Source: Gammaproteobacteria bacterium UBA2168 | Lineage (GTDB): Bacteria; Pseudomonadota; Gammaproteobacteria; Pseudomonadales; Azotimanducaceae | Assembly: GCA_002327525.1 (NCBI GenBank) | Contig: DCWG01000111.1 | Location: 1,321 to 11,514, forward strand | Length of the DNA stretch: 10,194 nucleotides | Direction: 5' to 3' | Shown: positions 1-7,552 of the stretch, in pieces | How positions within the stretch are numbered: the stretch's first letter is position 1 | Layout of the letters: the number at the start of each line of letters is the position of its first letter | The notes under the pieces: generated by a model | The model's database searches: none | What the model saw: only the letters and a program-made list of their open reading frames with translations | Told to the model about the DNA's origin: nothing | Translations under genes and position numbers: made by a program

Positions 1-24
1 AAAGTGTACCTGTCCCCTTTCTCT
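1..24 (+). repeat. Short direct repeat, left copy
   Basis: The first 24 bases of the window match positions 1937-1960 at 23 of 24 positions, in the same orientation; the only difference is T versus A at repeat position 18. The shared core reads AAAGTGTACCTGTCCCC. The copy begins at the window edge, so its true left end is unknown. The two copies bracket the carboxylesterase gene. I recall similar GGGGACAGGTACACTTT-type strings scattered in proteobacterial genomes, sometimes near REP-associated tyrosine transposases, but that is memory and not something shown here. Confidence 0.8.
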
Positions 25-44
25 GCTTCTAACGACGCAATATT

Positions 45-1925
45 ATGACATTCATGATAGGTAAAATTCTCATTGGCACGCTTGTGCTGGTCGCCATCGT
101 CGTCGCTCCCGTCCTGTACTTCGGTTACCAATTCCTTCAGTCGGGAGATACCTACGGAGAGGACCGCCAGATTGCCGATCCGCAGACATTGCGCAGCACA
201 AAACAAGGCAACGTCGTCGGCTTCGAGGACATTACTGGTACGCATACGTGGATGGGCATTCCCTATGCGGCCACGCCTGTCGGAGACCTGCGTTGGAAAG
301 CGCCGGGGAAACCGGCTGCCTGGGATGGCACGCTTGAAGCGCTTAAAGCCTCCGATCGTTGTATGCAGATTGGATCTTTCGGCGAGAGCAGACCACCGGA
401 GGAATTCGGCAAGGCGATCGGCTCGGAAGATTGCCTGTACCTGAATGTTTTTGCACCGAAGATGCCGAAGGACGGATTACCCGCAGGCGAAAAGAGGTTG
501 CCTGTCATGGTGTACATCCATGGGGGTGGGAACGTCGCAGGCTATGCGAACCAATTCAAGTACTCAGGCAGGAACCTCGCAAAAAGACACGACGTCATCG
601 TCGTCAACTTCAATTACCGACTCGGGCTCTTCGGTTGGTTTGCCCACCCTGCACTGAATCACGGCGGGTCACCGGAAGACAGATCAGGCAACTACGGAAT
701 CCTCGATGTACTGGCCGCGTTGCAATGGGTGCAGGACAATATTGCTGTGTTTGGTGGCAACCCACACAATGTGACACTGTTTGGCGAGTCCGCCGGTGGC
801 ATGAATATTTTCGCCATTCTCGCTTCGCCAAACGGTCGGGGTCTTTTCCACAAAGCGATCATTCAGAGCGGTCTGCCCGTGTCGATCCCGATGGTGCAGG
901 CCCAGAACTACATCGAAGACGCTGGTATCGCGAACAGCGCTCGGGAAATAACCAATCGGCTACTCATCAGCGACGGACGTGCTGGTTCGCGAGAAGATGC
1001 TGTGTCCCGTCAGAACCAGATGACCGACGCAGAGTTAAGCGAGTACCTTCGGGCCATATCGGCTGACGAACTCCTGAGGATCTCGACATCGGAAGACGCA
1101 CAATTGCTTCCGATGATTTTTCGTGATGGTGCGGTGGTGCCCACAACAGATCTGATGCAGACGTTTTCAGATGCGGACCGCTACCACGCGGTTCCCATCG
1201 TGATCGGTACCAACCGTGACGAATTCAAACCTTTGTTTGTCGGCGACCGCGACCTGGTGACGCTAGACTGGGGATTCCTGCCCCGGATTATCGATCCCGG
1301 GTATTTCCATGCAGTCACCAGCTATTTCAACGATTCGTGGAAAGCTAGAGGGGTGGATGAAGTATCGATGCGTCTTGTTGCATCGCAAACTGATCCCGTG
1401 TTTGCCTATCGGTTTGACTGGGACGAGTTACCCACGGTGCTCGGTGTGGATCTATCACAGCTACTCGGCGCACCGCATGCCTTCGAAATTCCGTTTGTCT
1501 TTGAAAGCTTCGATGACCGGCTCATGAACAGCATAGTCTTCTCGAGCGATAATATTCCGAGTCGAACTGAGCTGTCCGAGAAGATGTCGTCCTATTGGGC
1601 AGAGTTTGCTCACAACGGTTCGCCGGGCAAAGGTAGGGACGGTACGCAACCTGAGTGGCGAGCCTGGAGTGAAGAACGTGGTGAAGGAAAATTCGTCATG
1701 CTGGATAGCGAGCGGGGTGGCGGGATACGTATGAACAATGAAGCTGTCACGTTTGCTGTGCTCAAGCAGCGCCTGCTGCAGGATCTCTCATTTCCAACCG
1801 CCGCCGCGAAAAGCAGGATTTACGATTGCGTCCTGAAAGGAAGCCCGCACTGGGAAGCAGAACAGTTTTCAGCCCTTGGTGGTGAGGCTTGTGACATACC
1901 CTTTTTTGAGTTTCTCAGACTTTAG
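45..1925 (+). CDS. Type B carboxylesterase, membrane-anchored or exported
   Basis: Serine hydrolase of the carboxylesterase type B / cholinesterase family (alpha/beta fold), expected to cleave carboxylic esters; the natural substrate cannot be told. A hydrophobic stretch at residues 7-27 suggests a signal anchor, so the enzyme probably sits in the envelope. Family marks in order: GIPYA near 71, EDCLYLNVF at 128-136, oxyanion-hole HGGG at 159-162, nucleophile S249 in GESAGG, acid E393 in GTNRDE, and H478 in GAPHAFEIPFVF. The triad is therefore complete. C106 and C130 are placed like the conserved disulfide of the family. At 626 residues it is somewhat longer than the usual 500-560, owing to the anchor and a C-terminal tail with two cysteines. 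No clear ribosome site precedes the ATG at 45; ATG at 54 is an alternative. It is flanked by direct repeats, and two sampled 60-base lines gave about 53% GC against about 68% in the next gene. Confidence 0.93.
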   Translation: MTFMIGKILIGTLVLVAIVVAPVLYFGYQFLQSGDTYGEDRQIADPQTLRSTKQGNVVGFEDITGTHTWMGIPYAATPVGDLRWKAPGKPAAWDGTLEALKASDRCMQIGSFGESRPPEEFGKAIGSEDCLYLNVFAPKMPKDGLPAGEKRLPVMVYIHGGGNVAGYANQFKYSGRNLAKRHDVIVVNFNYRLGLFGWFAHPALNHGGSPEDRSGNYGILDVLAALQWVQDNIAVFGGNPHNVTLFGESAGGMNIFAILASPNGRGLFHKAIIQSGLPVSIPMVQAQNYIEDAGIANSAREITNRLLISDGRAGSREDAVSRQNQMTDAELSEYLRAISADELLRISTSEDAQLLPMIFRDGAVVPTTDLMQTFSDADRYHAVPIVIGTNRDEFKPLFVGDRDLVTLDWGFLPRIIDPGYFHAVTSYFNDSWKARGVDEVSMRLVASQTDPVFAYRFDWDELPTVLGVDLSQLLGAPHAFEIPFVFESFDDRLMNSIVFSSDNIPSRTELSEKMSSYWAEFAHNGSPGKGRDGTQPEWRAWSEERGEGKFVMLDSERGGGIRMNNEAVTFAVLKQRLLQDLSFPTAAAKSRIYDCVLKGSPHWEAEQFSALGGEACDIPFFEFLRL

Positions 1926-1936
1926 ATATTCTGCAG

Positions 1937-1960
1937 AAAGTGTACCTGTCCCCATTCTCT
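1937..1960 (+). repeat. Short direct repeat, right copy
   Basis: This copy matches positions 1-24 at 23 of 24 positions, in the same orientation. It starts 11 bases after the carboxylesterase stop codon and overlaps a 10-base palindrome, TTCTGCAGAA (1929-1938). Its last two bases form part of the stop codon of the opposite-strand acyl-CoA dehydrogenase (1959-1961). The dehydrogenase still ends at the normal family C-terminus, so the repeat has landed exactly at a gene end. Confidence 0.8.
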
Positions 1961-3098
1961 AGTCGGGCAGACCCAGCACCCGCTTTGCGACGACGTTACG
2001 CTGGATCTCGGAGCTGCCGCCGGCGATGAGGAATCCTTTGCTGTATAGCCACTTGCGGGTAGATTCCAGCTCCGCGTCATCGAATCCCTCACCGCTCCAT
2101 CCCAGACCCCGGCTACCCATCATGGCGATGATGGCGTCCAGTCGGCGGCTTTCGATTTCCGAGGACAGCAACTTGAACGTCGATGTGGCGAATGTACCGA
2201 CGCCCCCTTTCGTTTCCTCGGCCGCGCGCGTCTTGGTGAGCTGAAACGCGGCATCGTCCATGTCGATGCGCAGGGCGTTTTCCCTTGCGGTCGGATCGTC
2301 GTTACCGTAGTGCTTCAGCACCGCGGCCAGTGCTCCACCGCGCGGCAGAAACTGCCCCTTGGCGACGGAAGACCGTTCGTACTGCAGCAGCCGCTTGGCG
2401 ATGGTCCAGCCGTCGTTTTCCCGCCCGACCAGATCGGCCTTCGGCACCCTGACGTTGTCGAAAAACGCTTCGCAGAAATCTGACTCGCCGTGGATCAGGT
2501 CGAAATTCCTGACGGTTACGCCCGGCGTGTCCAGCGCGAAGAGGAGAAAACTGATGCCCTGCTGCTTGGGTGCGCCGGGATCTGTTCGCACCAGGCAGAA
2601 GATCCAGTCGGACAGGTGCGCCAGGGACGTCCAGATCTTGGACCCGTTGACCAGGTAACAGTCGCGGTGGTCCTCGGCCCGGGTTCTGAGCGATGCCAGA
2701 TCGGATCCGGAGCCCGGCTCGGAGTAGCCCTGGCACCAGGCCACCTCGCCGCGTGCGATTCTTGACAGGTGCCTTTGTTTCTGGTCCTCGGTGCCGTACT
2801 CCAGTAACGTCGAGCCGAGCATGGTGGTGCCGGTGCTGAACAGTGGCAACGGCGCACCCACTGTGCGCATGGCCTCGGCGAGGCTGCGGGCGCTGCGCTG
2901 GTCCAATCCCGCACCGCCGTATTCTTCCGGCCATTCGGGCACCGTAAAACCCCGTTCCACACAGGCCTCGAACCAGCGTTGGAATGCCGGGCCCGGCATC
3001 GGGTTCTTGCTGCCTCCCATGTAGCTCAGCCTGCGTCCCCGGATCTCTTCCGGGCATGCCCCTTCCACCCACGCGCGGAAGTCCTCAGTTGCGCCCAT
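1959..3098 (-). CDS. Acyl-CoA dehydrogenase (FadE-like)
   Basis: FAD-dependent enzyme that introduces an alpha,beta double bond into an acyl-CoA and passes electrons to ETF; cytoplasmic. At 379 residues it has the usual length. Visible marks: PEWPEEYGG at 54-62, the flavin/substrate loop YSEPGSGSD at 125-133, NGSKIWTS at 151-158, FFDNVRVP at 212-219, and the C-terminal signature GGSSEIQRNVVAKRVLGLP at 360-378. The residue before that signature is Ala, where medium-chain enzymes carry the catalytic Glu (YEGTSEIQ). E241 in LLQYERSS sits where isovaleryl- and long-chain-type enzymes place their base, so it is the likely catalytic residue (inference). The start at 3098 is supported by AGGAAA six bases upstream. 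The gene lies 158 bases downstream of the MetE-like gene and may have its own promoter. Substrate chain type is unknown; ring or steroid side-chain acyl-CoAs are as possible as fatty acyl-CoAs. Confidence 0.93.
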   Translation of the reverse strand: MGATEDFRAWVEGACPEEIRGRRLSYMGGSKNPMPGPAFQRWFEACVERGFTVPEWPEEYGGAGLDQRSARSLAEAMRTVGAPLPLFSTGTTMLGSTLLEYGTEDQKQRHLSRIARGEVAWCQGYSEPGSGSDLASLRTRAEDHRDCYLVNGSKIWTSLAHLSDWIFCLVRTDPGAPKQQGISFLLFALDTPGVTVRNFDLIHGESDFCEAFFDNVRVPKADLVGRENDGWTIAKRLLQYERSSVAKGQFLPRGGALAAVLKHYGNDDPTARENALRIDMDDAAFQLTKTRAAEETKGGVGTFATSTFKLLSSEIESRRLDAIIAMMGSRGLGWSGEGFDDAELESTRKWLYSKGFLIAGGSSEIQRNVVAKRVLGLPD

Positions 3099-3216
3099 GT
3101 GCTGTTTCCTGTGTCACGTCGCGTTGAGACTTGCTTTCAATTCAGCACTCCGGGTCTTTGTACCATGCGCGCGGCTGTTTCTTCGAAACAAATTTCGAGA
3201 AGGTCAATGAAGCAGC

Positions 3217-3246
3217 CCAGGTTTCGGTGGACAACGAAACCCCTGG
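3217..3246 (-). terminator. Hairpin after the MetE-like gene, possible terminator
   Basis: A perfect 7-base inverted repeat (GGTTTCG at 3220-3226, CGAAACC at 3235-3241) encloses an 8-base loop, and CCA/TGG can extend the stem across a two-base bulge. It begins 10 bases after the stop codon of the MetE-like gene on the minus strand. No T-run follows, so it is not a textbook intrinsic terminator. It could act in transcript-end processing or be chance. Confidence 0.35.
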
Positions 3247-3256
3247 ACATCATAGC

Positions 3257-4288
3257 CTAGCGCGCTGACTTCACCAGATTGCGCATCATCGTGATGGCCT
3301 CGTCGTGAGGTACGCGACCACATCCGCATGATGAGGAAACCAGTAGCCTGTTTTCGGGCACCACGTGCAAAAGGGCCTCTATCAGGCCGGTGTAGTGCCC
3401 GACCGATGCTGGTGGCGACTTGACATCGGCGATTCCGGCAATGATCTCGATCGAGTCAGGAACCTCCCCCAGCATACCTCTGTCGGCCCACTGTCCTGCG
3501 TAGGAGCACTCGAGATGGGCTCGGTCGATGTGACCCTCGCAGGCCTGGAGCAGAGGAATCAGTGAGCGCAGGTTTTGTACCTCGGTCGATGGTTTGCGCG
3601 CGATGTCGCCAAGGCAGAAGTGTACGGTCCGAACCACGGGGGAGGGATTGCCAGGGTCGTCGGTGTGAACATCATCGATCTGCTCGAACGGCCGGCACAG
3701 CCAGTCCGCCAGCTGGGCTACCGACCGGGTCTGGTGCGCACAGGCGACGGCTTCGGACGGAGCATCGATCTGTATTTCGGTGGCCCCGGCACTGGCCATT
3801 TCGCGAATCTCGGCAGCCACGATGGCGATGAACTCGTCCATGTGCCGCTCAAGGGCGGCGTCTCCCGGAAACGACAGACCAATGGTGAATGCCGAGGGCA
3901 GGGCGGCTTTGTCCAGGTGTGGCTCGATGGCGTGCTCGCGGCGGAACCCGCGCGCATGGCCCGTGCCTCTCGGTGCGCTCACCGGGCCGCTGATGCGATA
4001 GCGGGCGACGCCTGCCTGACCTTTGGCAATGTCCCTCTTTACCTCGGCTTCCACGCCATCCAGACGCGGAGGTACGGTGTGCACGAAGTCGGGCGCGAAT
4101 ACCTCTCCACCGGTAATCTGATCGAGGCCGCACGCCAGCATCTCATCCATTGCTATGCGGGCGGCGGCGCTCAGCGCTGCGGCAACACCCGGGTCGTCCT
4201 CCGTTACCTCGCCGTGCCAGAACGGGCGCAGAGCGGGGCGCTGACCGAAAGGGGGTGGCCAAGAACCGACGGAGGTGGTGCGAATCAT
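3257..4288 (-). CDS. MetE-like zinc methyltransferase (cobalamin-independent methionine synthase family, short form)
   Basis: Protein of the MetE C-terminal / UROD-like superfamily, whose members activate a thiol on zinc and transfer a methyl or alkyl group to it. From the chosen start it has 343 residues, opening MIRTTSVGSWP as relatives do. It lacks the N-terminal half of full MetE (about 750 residues). Zinc-ligand positions are all present: H223 and C225 (HFC), E260 (LEC) and C321 (SSSCGC). IQIDAP and IADVKS match MetE core motifs. The true acceptor could be homocysteine, but short forms also include epoxyalkane:coenzyme M transferase-type enzymes and archaeal-type methyltransferases, so function is open. 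The frame stays open upstream to 4405, with alternative ATGs at 4318 and 4405; the last would overlap the transporter gene. None has a strong ribosome site, and I chose 4288 by homology. It follows the MFS transporter on the same strand. Confidence 0.85.
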   Translation of the reverse strand: MIRTTSVGSWPPPFGQRPALRPFWHGEVTEDDPGVAAALSAAARIAMDEMLACGLDQITGGEVFAPDFVHTVPPRLDGVEAEVKRDIAKGQAGVARYRISGPVSAPRGTGHARGFRREHAIEPHLDKAALPSAFTIGLSFPGDAALERHMDEFIAIVAAEIREMASAGATEIQIDAPSEAVACAHQTRSVAQLADWLCRPFEQIDDVHTDDPGNPSPVVRTVHFCLGDIARKPSTEVQNLRSLIPLLQACEGHIDRAHLECSYAGQWADRGMLGEVPDSIEIIAGIADVKSPPASVGHYTGLIEALLHVVPENRLLVSSSCGCGRVPHDEAITMMRNLVKSAR

Positions 4289-4340
4289 CGCTGTGCTCGC
4301 GCTGGGGTATCGCCGCATTGTGACGTCGGGCGGCGGAGCT

Positions 4341-4373
4341 GAGAAGTGTGGGGGCGTATCCGGGTCACTTCTC
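4341..4373 (-). other. Hairpin spanning the transporter stop codon
   Basis: An 8-base perfect inverted repeat (GAGAAGTG at 4341-4348, CACTTCTC at 4366-4373) encloses a 17-base loop. The transporter stop codon (4365-4367) lies at the stem/loop edge, so the last codons form one arm. It sits between the transporter and MetE-like genes and may attenuate or process the joint transcript. There is no T-run to make it a standard terminator. Confidence 0.4.
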
Positions 4374-5681
4374 GCTTCGCAGCATGGCGATCGCGAATGC
4401 GCCAACCACCGAGCCGCAGGCCATCACGATGGCAACGGCAGCGAGGCCAAAATCGGCCTCGAACATGAACCCTGCCAGAATAGGTCCAAGGGCGGCGCCG
4501 CCGCGGCCCACGCCGATGATGAATCCCGTGCCGCTGGCGCGCAGCTCGGTCGGAAACGACTGGGCAAACATCGCATACATGGCAACAATCGCAGAATTGG
4601 TGAACATGCCGGCCAGTGCACCGACAACAGACAGTTGTGTGAGATTGGCTTGTCCCTGACCGTATATGGTGACGGTGATCGCCGCTCCGAGTAGCGCGCC
4701 GATCAGCAGATTGCGTACCGAGTACTTCTGAGAGAGCAGACCCAGGACGATGGAACCCGTGGCGCCGCCCACGTTTGCCCACACCAGCACGCCACCGGCT
4801 TCCGATGGATGGAAACCCATGTCTGCAACGAGTTTCGGAATCCACTTCAGGATGAAATAGAACGTCATAATGTGCGCGAAGTAGGCCACGGTGAGCAGGA
4901 CGGTAACCCGCGCCCGGTGTCCCGACAGAAGGCTGCTGATGCCCGTGTGCGACCTTCCATCGGACTGCGGCAGCGCGGCTATGGGGTCGTGACCCATACG
5001 GGATAGCGTGGCATTGATGCGCTTCAACGCATCGGGCGGGCGCTTCTCGCTCAGAAATTCGATGGACTCCGGCAGCAGGTACCAGACAATCGGGAAGAAC
5101 AATGCGGTTGCACCCGCACCGAACACAAACACGGTTCGCCAGTCGTAGCTGACGAGCAGCGACGAAGCGATGGAGCCACCGAGGATGACGCCCACCGGAT
5201 AACCCGTGGCCATGACGATGACGCTCAGGTTGCGATACCGTGCGTTGGCATATTCCGCCGTCATGGCATTGGTCGCTGCCAGCATTCCGCCAATACCGAT
5301 ACCGGTGAGGAAGCGGTAGGCCGACAGTATTTCCACGCTCGATGCCACTGCGGCAAGCAACATGCCGGCCGTCATTAGTGCCAGGCACAGGAATATGGTC
5401 GGTCGACGTCCGTAGCGGTCTGCATAGGGTCCGATGACGATGGAACCCAGCGCCATGCCAATGAGTTCCATGGACAACACCACGCCGAGCACGGCGCGAT
5501 CTATACCCCATTCATCCGCAATGCCCGGGGAGGCGAAACTGATCGAGAGTACGTCGAAACCATCCAGTGCATTCAGCAGTACGCATATCGCGACCGCCGT
5601 GATCTGGAATGCGCCCATTGGTTCTGCGTCGAGCATTTCCCGTGGCGTTCTAGTGATACTCACCTCCCAAGGCTCTACCAC
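4365..5681 (-). CDS. MFS transporter, aromatic acid:H+ symporter (AAHS) type
   Basis: Inner-membrane secondary transporter of the major facilitator superfamily, 438 residues, about 12 membrane segments. The AAHS subgroup (PcaK, BenK, MhpT) is indicated by DGFD at 40-43 in the first membrane segment, the loop 2-3 motif GPYADRYGRRP at 84-94, RFLTGIGIGG at 123-132, and LPESIEFL at 204-211 after segment 6. Family members import aromatic or other organic acids with protons; the substrate here is unknown. The reading frame opens at a GTG (5681) with only a weak ribosome site. GTG at 5663 and ATG at 5636 are alternatives, and a strong GGGAGGTG lies at 5661-5668 before an in-frame ATC. The 5' end is therefore uncertain by up to 15 codons, without affecting the membrane core. 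It is divergent from the CocE-like hydrolase, and the MetE-like gene follows downstream. Confidence 0.9.
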   Translation of the reverse strand: MVEPWEVSITRTPREMLDAEPMGAFQITAVAICVLLNALDGFDVLSISFASPGIADEWGIDRAVLGVVLSMELIGMALGSIVIGPYADRYGRRPTIFLCLALMTAGMLLAAVASSVEILSAYRFLTGIGIGGMLAATNAMTAEYANARYRNLSVIVMATGYPVGVILGGSIASSLLVSYDWRTVFVFGAGATALFFPIVWYLLPESIEFLSEKRPPDALKRINATLSRMGHDPIAALPQSDGRSHTGISSLLSGHRARVTVLLTVAYFAHIMTFYFILKWIPKLVADMGFHPSEAGGVLVWANVGGATGSIVLGLLSQKYSVRNLLIGALLGAAITVTIYGQGQANLTQLSVVGALAGMFTNSAIVAMYAMFAQSFPTELRASGTGFIIGVGRGGAALGPILAGFMFEADFGLAAVAIVMACGSVVGAFAIAMLRSEK

Positions 5682-5776
5682 AATTTCTCAAGGAGCATGT
5701 ACCAGAGCGCCATACCTGGCAATCAGAGACCATCGACATCTTCGCGGTAGGCTAAGATGTTCTCACAGGAGGTCAC
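5682..5776. promoter_or_regulatory. Divergent intergenic region
   Basis: These 95 bases separate two outward-facing genes, so promoters for both the transporter and the CocE-like hydrolase should lie here or overlap the transporter start. A TAAGAT (near 5754) resembles a -10 box for the plus-strand gene, but I see no well-spaced -35 box. A small GCCA-TACC-TGGC inverted repeat near 5710-5721 is too short to call an operator. No regulator gene is adjacent. Confidence 0.3.
5767..5773 (+). promoter_or_regulatory. Strong ribosome binding site of the CocE-like hydrolase
   Basis: AGGAGGT lies three bases before the ATG at 5777. This near-perfect Shine-Dalgarno sequence fixes the start of the hydrolase, although the spacing is on the short side. 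Confidence 0.8.
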
Positions 5777-7552
5777 ATGCCGAGCTGGACCGATATCAAG
5801 CGTCTCGTCCGAGCAGTAGGACCCATGGCTTTGCGCGCGGTACGCACAAGACAGCTGTTCAATCCTCAATGCCGCCTCACTGCCCCGCTGGAGGACATTC
5901 TCTGCGAGTATGACGTGCGCGTGCCGATGAGCGACGGCACGTTCGTGACCGTGAACATCTTCCGTTCCAGGACTGCGGCCGCTGATGGTGAGCGTATGCC
6001 TGCGGTAATGTGCGCTCATCCCTACGATAATAGCCTGATACCGGAACTCGGTAACACGCCGTTCAATGGGCCGCCTCAGCAGTACCGTATGATTCCCCAG
6101 GAGGGCGATGGTCCCACGTTCTCCACGCTCACCAGCTGGGAATCTCCCGACCCCAACTTCTGGGTGGATGCCGGCTATGCGGTGGTGAATATGAACATGC
6201 CTGGTTATGCGTCGAGTGGTGGGAAGCCAACTCTGTTCGGCGAAGATCAGAACCGGGCATTCGCCGAAGCCATCGAATGGGTAGGCCAACAGGACTGGTG
6301 CACCGGGGGCGTGGGACTCTCGGGGGTCAGTTACCTGGCCATCAGCCAGTACGGTGTGGCGGCCAAACAGTCTCCGCATGGGGTGCCCTCAGCGCTGAAA
6401 GCGATTTGCCCCTGGGAAGGTATCTCCGATTTATACCAGGACATGTTTTTCGAGGGCGGGGTGGAAGAACGTGGATTTCCTACATTCTGGTGGTACACCG
6501 AGGTCAAACCCACCATCAACTGTAGCGAGGCGGAGTTTGTCGCCAGTGAAGGCCAGCGGCCCCACGAGTTGGCGCAAACTCACCCATTTTATGATGAATA
6601 CTGGCGTGCGAAGAATCCGGATCTGGAATCCATCGAACTGCCAATGCTGATATGTGCCAGCTTCTGCGACCAGGGCCTGCATACCAGGGGCAGCGCTCGT
6701 GCATTTCGCCAGGCACGCTCACCCAACAAGTGGCTGTATACCCACCGGCGGCTCAAATGGGACGCCTACTACTCTGCCGAGGTGCTACAACTCACCCGCC
6801 AATTCTTCGACCGTTTCGTCAAGGGCGAGAACAACGGATTCGAACAGAAGGCGCGCGTTCGCCTGGAGGTGCGCAGCGCCCGGGACACGATCCATGAGGT
6901 TCGAGAAGAATCCGACTGGCCCTTGCCTCAGACGCGTTACGAGAGACTCTATCTGAGCGCCAGCTCCACGCTGAGCCCCACGTCCAGCGCAAATGCCGCG
7001 CAACGGAGCTACGATGCAAAAAGCGGCAGCCTGCGATTTTCGTTTCGATTCGAACAGGACACGGAACTCTCCGGCTACATGAAACTGAGGCTGTGGGTGC
7101 AGGCGCGCGGTACTCGGCCGCCTCGAGATATGGCGATCTTTGTCGCCGTCGACAAACTCGACGCAATCGGAGAGCCCGTTCGCTTCTATGGTGCTGTCGG
7201 CAGTCACAACGACACCGTGGCGCGCGGTCTCATCCAGGTATCGCGCCGCGAACTCGATGAGCCACGCTCTACAGAATTCGAGCCGGTATTGCGCAATCAG
7301 CGGGAACTACCGCTGCAGGCGGGTGAAATAGTGCCCCTTGAGATTGCCATCCAACCCAGCAGCACGTTCTTCTGTGCTGGCGAACATCTACAGCTGATCA
7401 TCGCGGCAAATGTGGTCGTGGCGTCTCATCCCTTTGTCAAGAGTACGGACTGCAATCACGGCGTTCACGTTGTGCATTTTGGTGGTGAATACGATTCCCA
7501 CCTGCTAATTCCGAGGATTCCAGCGGCCGAAACCCCTACTCCTGCAGGGTGA
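5777..7552 (+). CDS. CocE/NonD family hydrolase (X-Pro dipeptidyl-peptidase S15 type)
   Basis: Alpha/beta hydrolase with the S15 / cocaine esterase architecture, 591 residues. The N-terminal catalytic domain spans roughly residues 35-340, and the C-terminal jelly-roll domain of X-Pro dipeptidyl-peptidases roughly 360-580. Nucleophile S185 lies in GLSGVSYLA, D298 in CDQGLH, and H323 in YTHRRLKW; this matches the Ser-Asp-His triad of the CocE family. Members cleave esters, amides or acyl-peptides (cocaine esterase, glutaryl-7-ACA acylase, X-Pro peptidase); which of these applies cannot be told. No signal peptide is evident, so it is probably cytoplasmic. Translation is well supported by a strong ribosome site. 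Its 3' end overlaps the convergent small gene by 17 bases. It is likely controlled from the divergent region shared with the transporter, which hints that its product or substrate may be the transported compound (inference). Confidence 0.93.
   Translation: MPSWTDIKRLVRAVGPMALRAVRTRQLFNPQCRLTAPLEDILCEYDVRVPMSDGTFVTVNIFRSRTAAADGERMPAVMCAHPYDNSLIPELGNTPFNGPPQQYRMIPQEGDGPTFSTLTSWESPDPNFWVDAGYAVVNMNMPGYASSGGKPTLFGEDQNRAFAEAIEWVGQQDWCTGGVGLSGVSYLAISQYGVAAKQSPHGVPSALKAICPWEGISDLYQDMFFEGGVEERGFPTFWWYTEVKPTINCSEAEFVASEGQRPHELAQTHPFYDEYWRAKNPDLESIELPMLICASFCDQGLHTRGSARAFRQARSPNKWLYTHRRLKWDAYYSAEVLQLTRQFFDRFVKGENNGFEQKARVRLEVRSARDTIHEVREESDWPLPQTRYERLYLSASSTLSPTSSANAAQRSYDAKSGSLRFSFRFEQDTELSGYMKLRLWVQARGTRPPRDMAIFVAVDKLDAIGEPVRFYGAVGSHNDTVARGLIQVSRRELDEPRSTEFEPVLRNQRELPLQAGEIVPLEIAIQPSSTFFCAGEHLQLIIAANVVVASHPFVKSTDCNHGVHVVHFGGEYDSHLLIPRIPAAETPTPAG

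Noticed and set aside
359..1066. A 235-residue plus-strand open frame inside the carboxylesterase
   Set aside because: It is out of frame with the carboxylesterase, Arg/Trp-rich and without known motifs, while the esterase frame is unmistakable.
3177..3189. Small inverted repeat GTTTC-TTC-GAAAC as an operator for the dehydrogenase gene
   Set aside because: A five-base stem is expected by chance at this length, and no regulator gene lies nearby.
3575..4342. A 255-residue plus-strand open frame
   Set aside because: It lies antisense to the MetE-like gene, which has clear motifs and zinc ligands; the plus-strand translation has none.
4285..5511. A 408-residue open frame on the minus strand
   Set aside because: It overlaps the MFS transporter in another frame, is very rich in Arg and His with no family motif, and is a high-GC shadow of the real gene.
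5723..6379. A 218-residue minus-strand open frame
   Set aside because: It is antisense to the start of the CocE-like hydrolase, which has a strong ribosome site and a complete triad.
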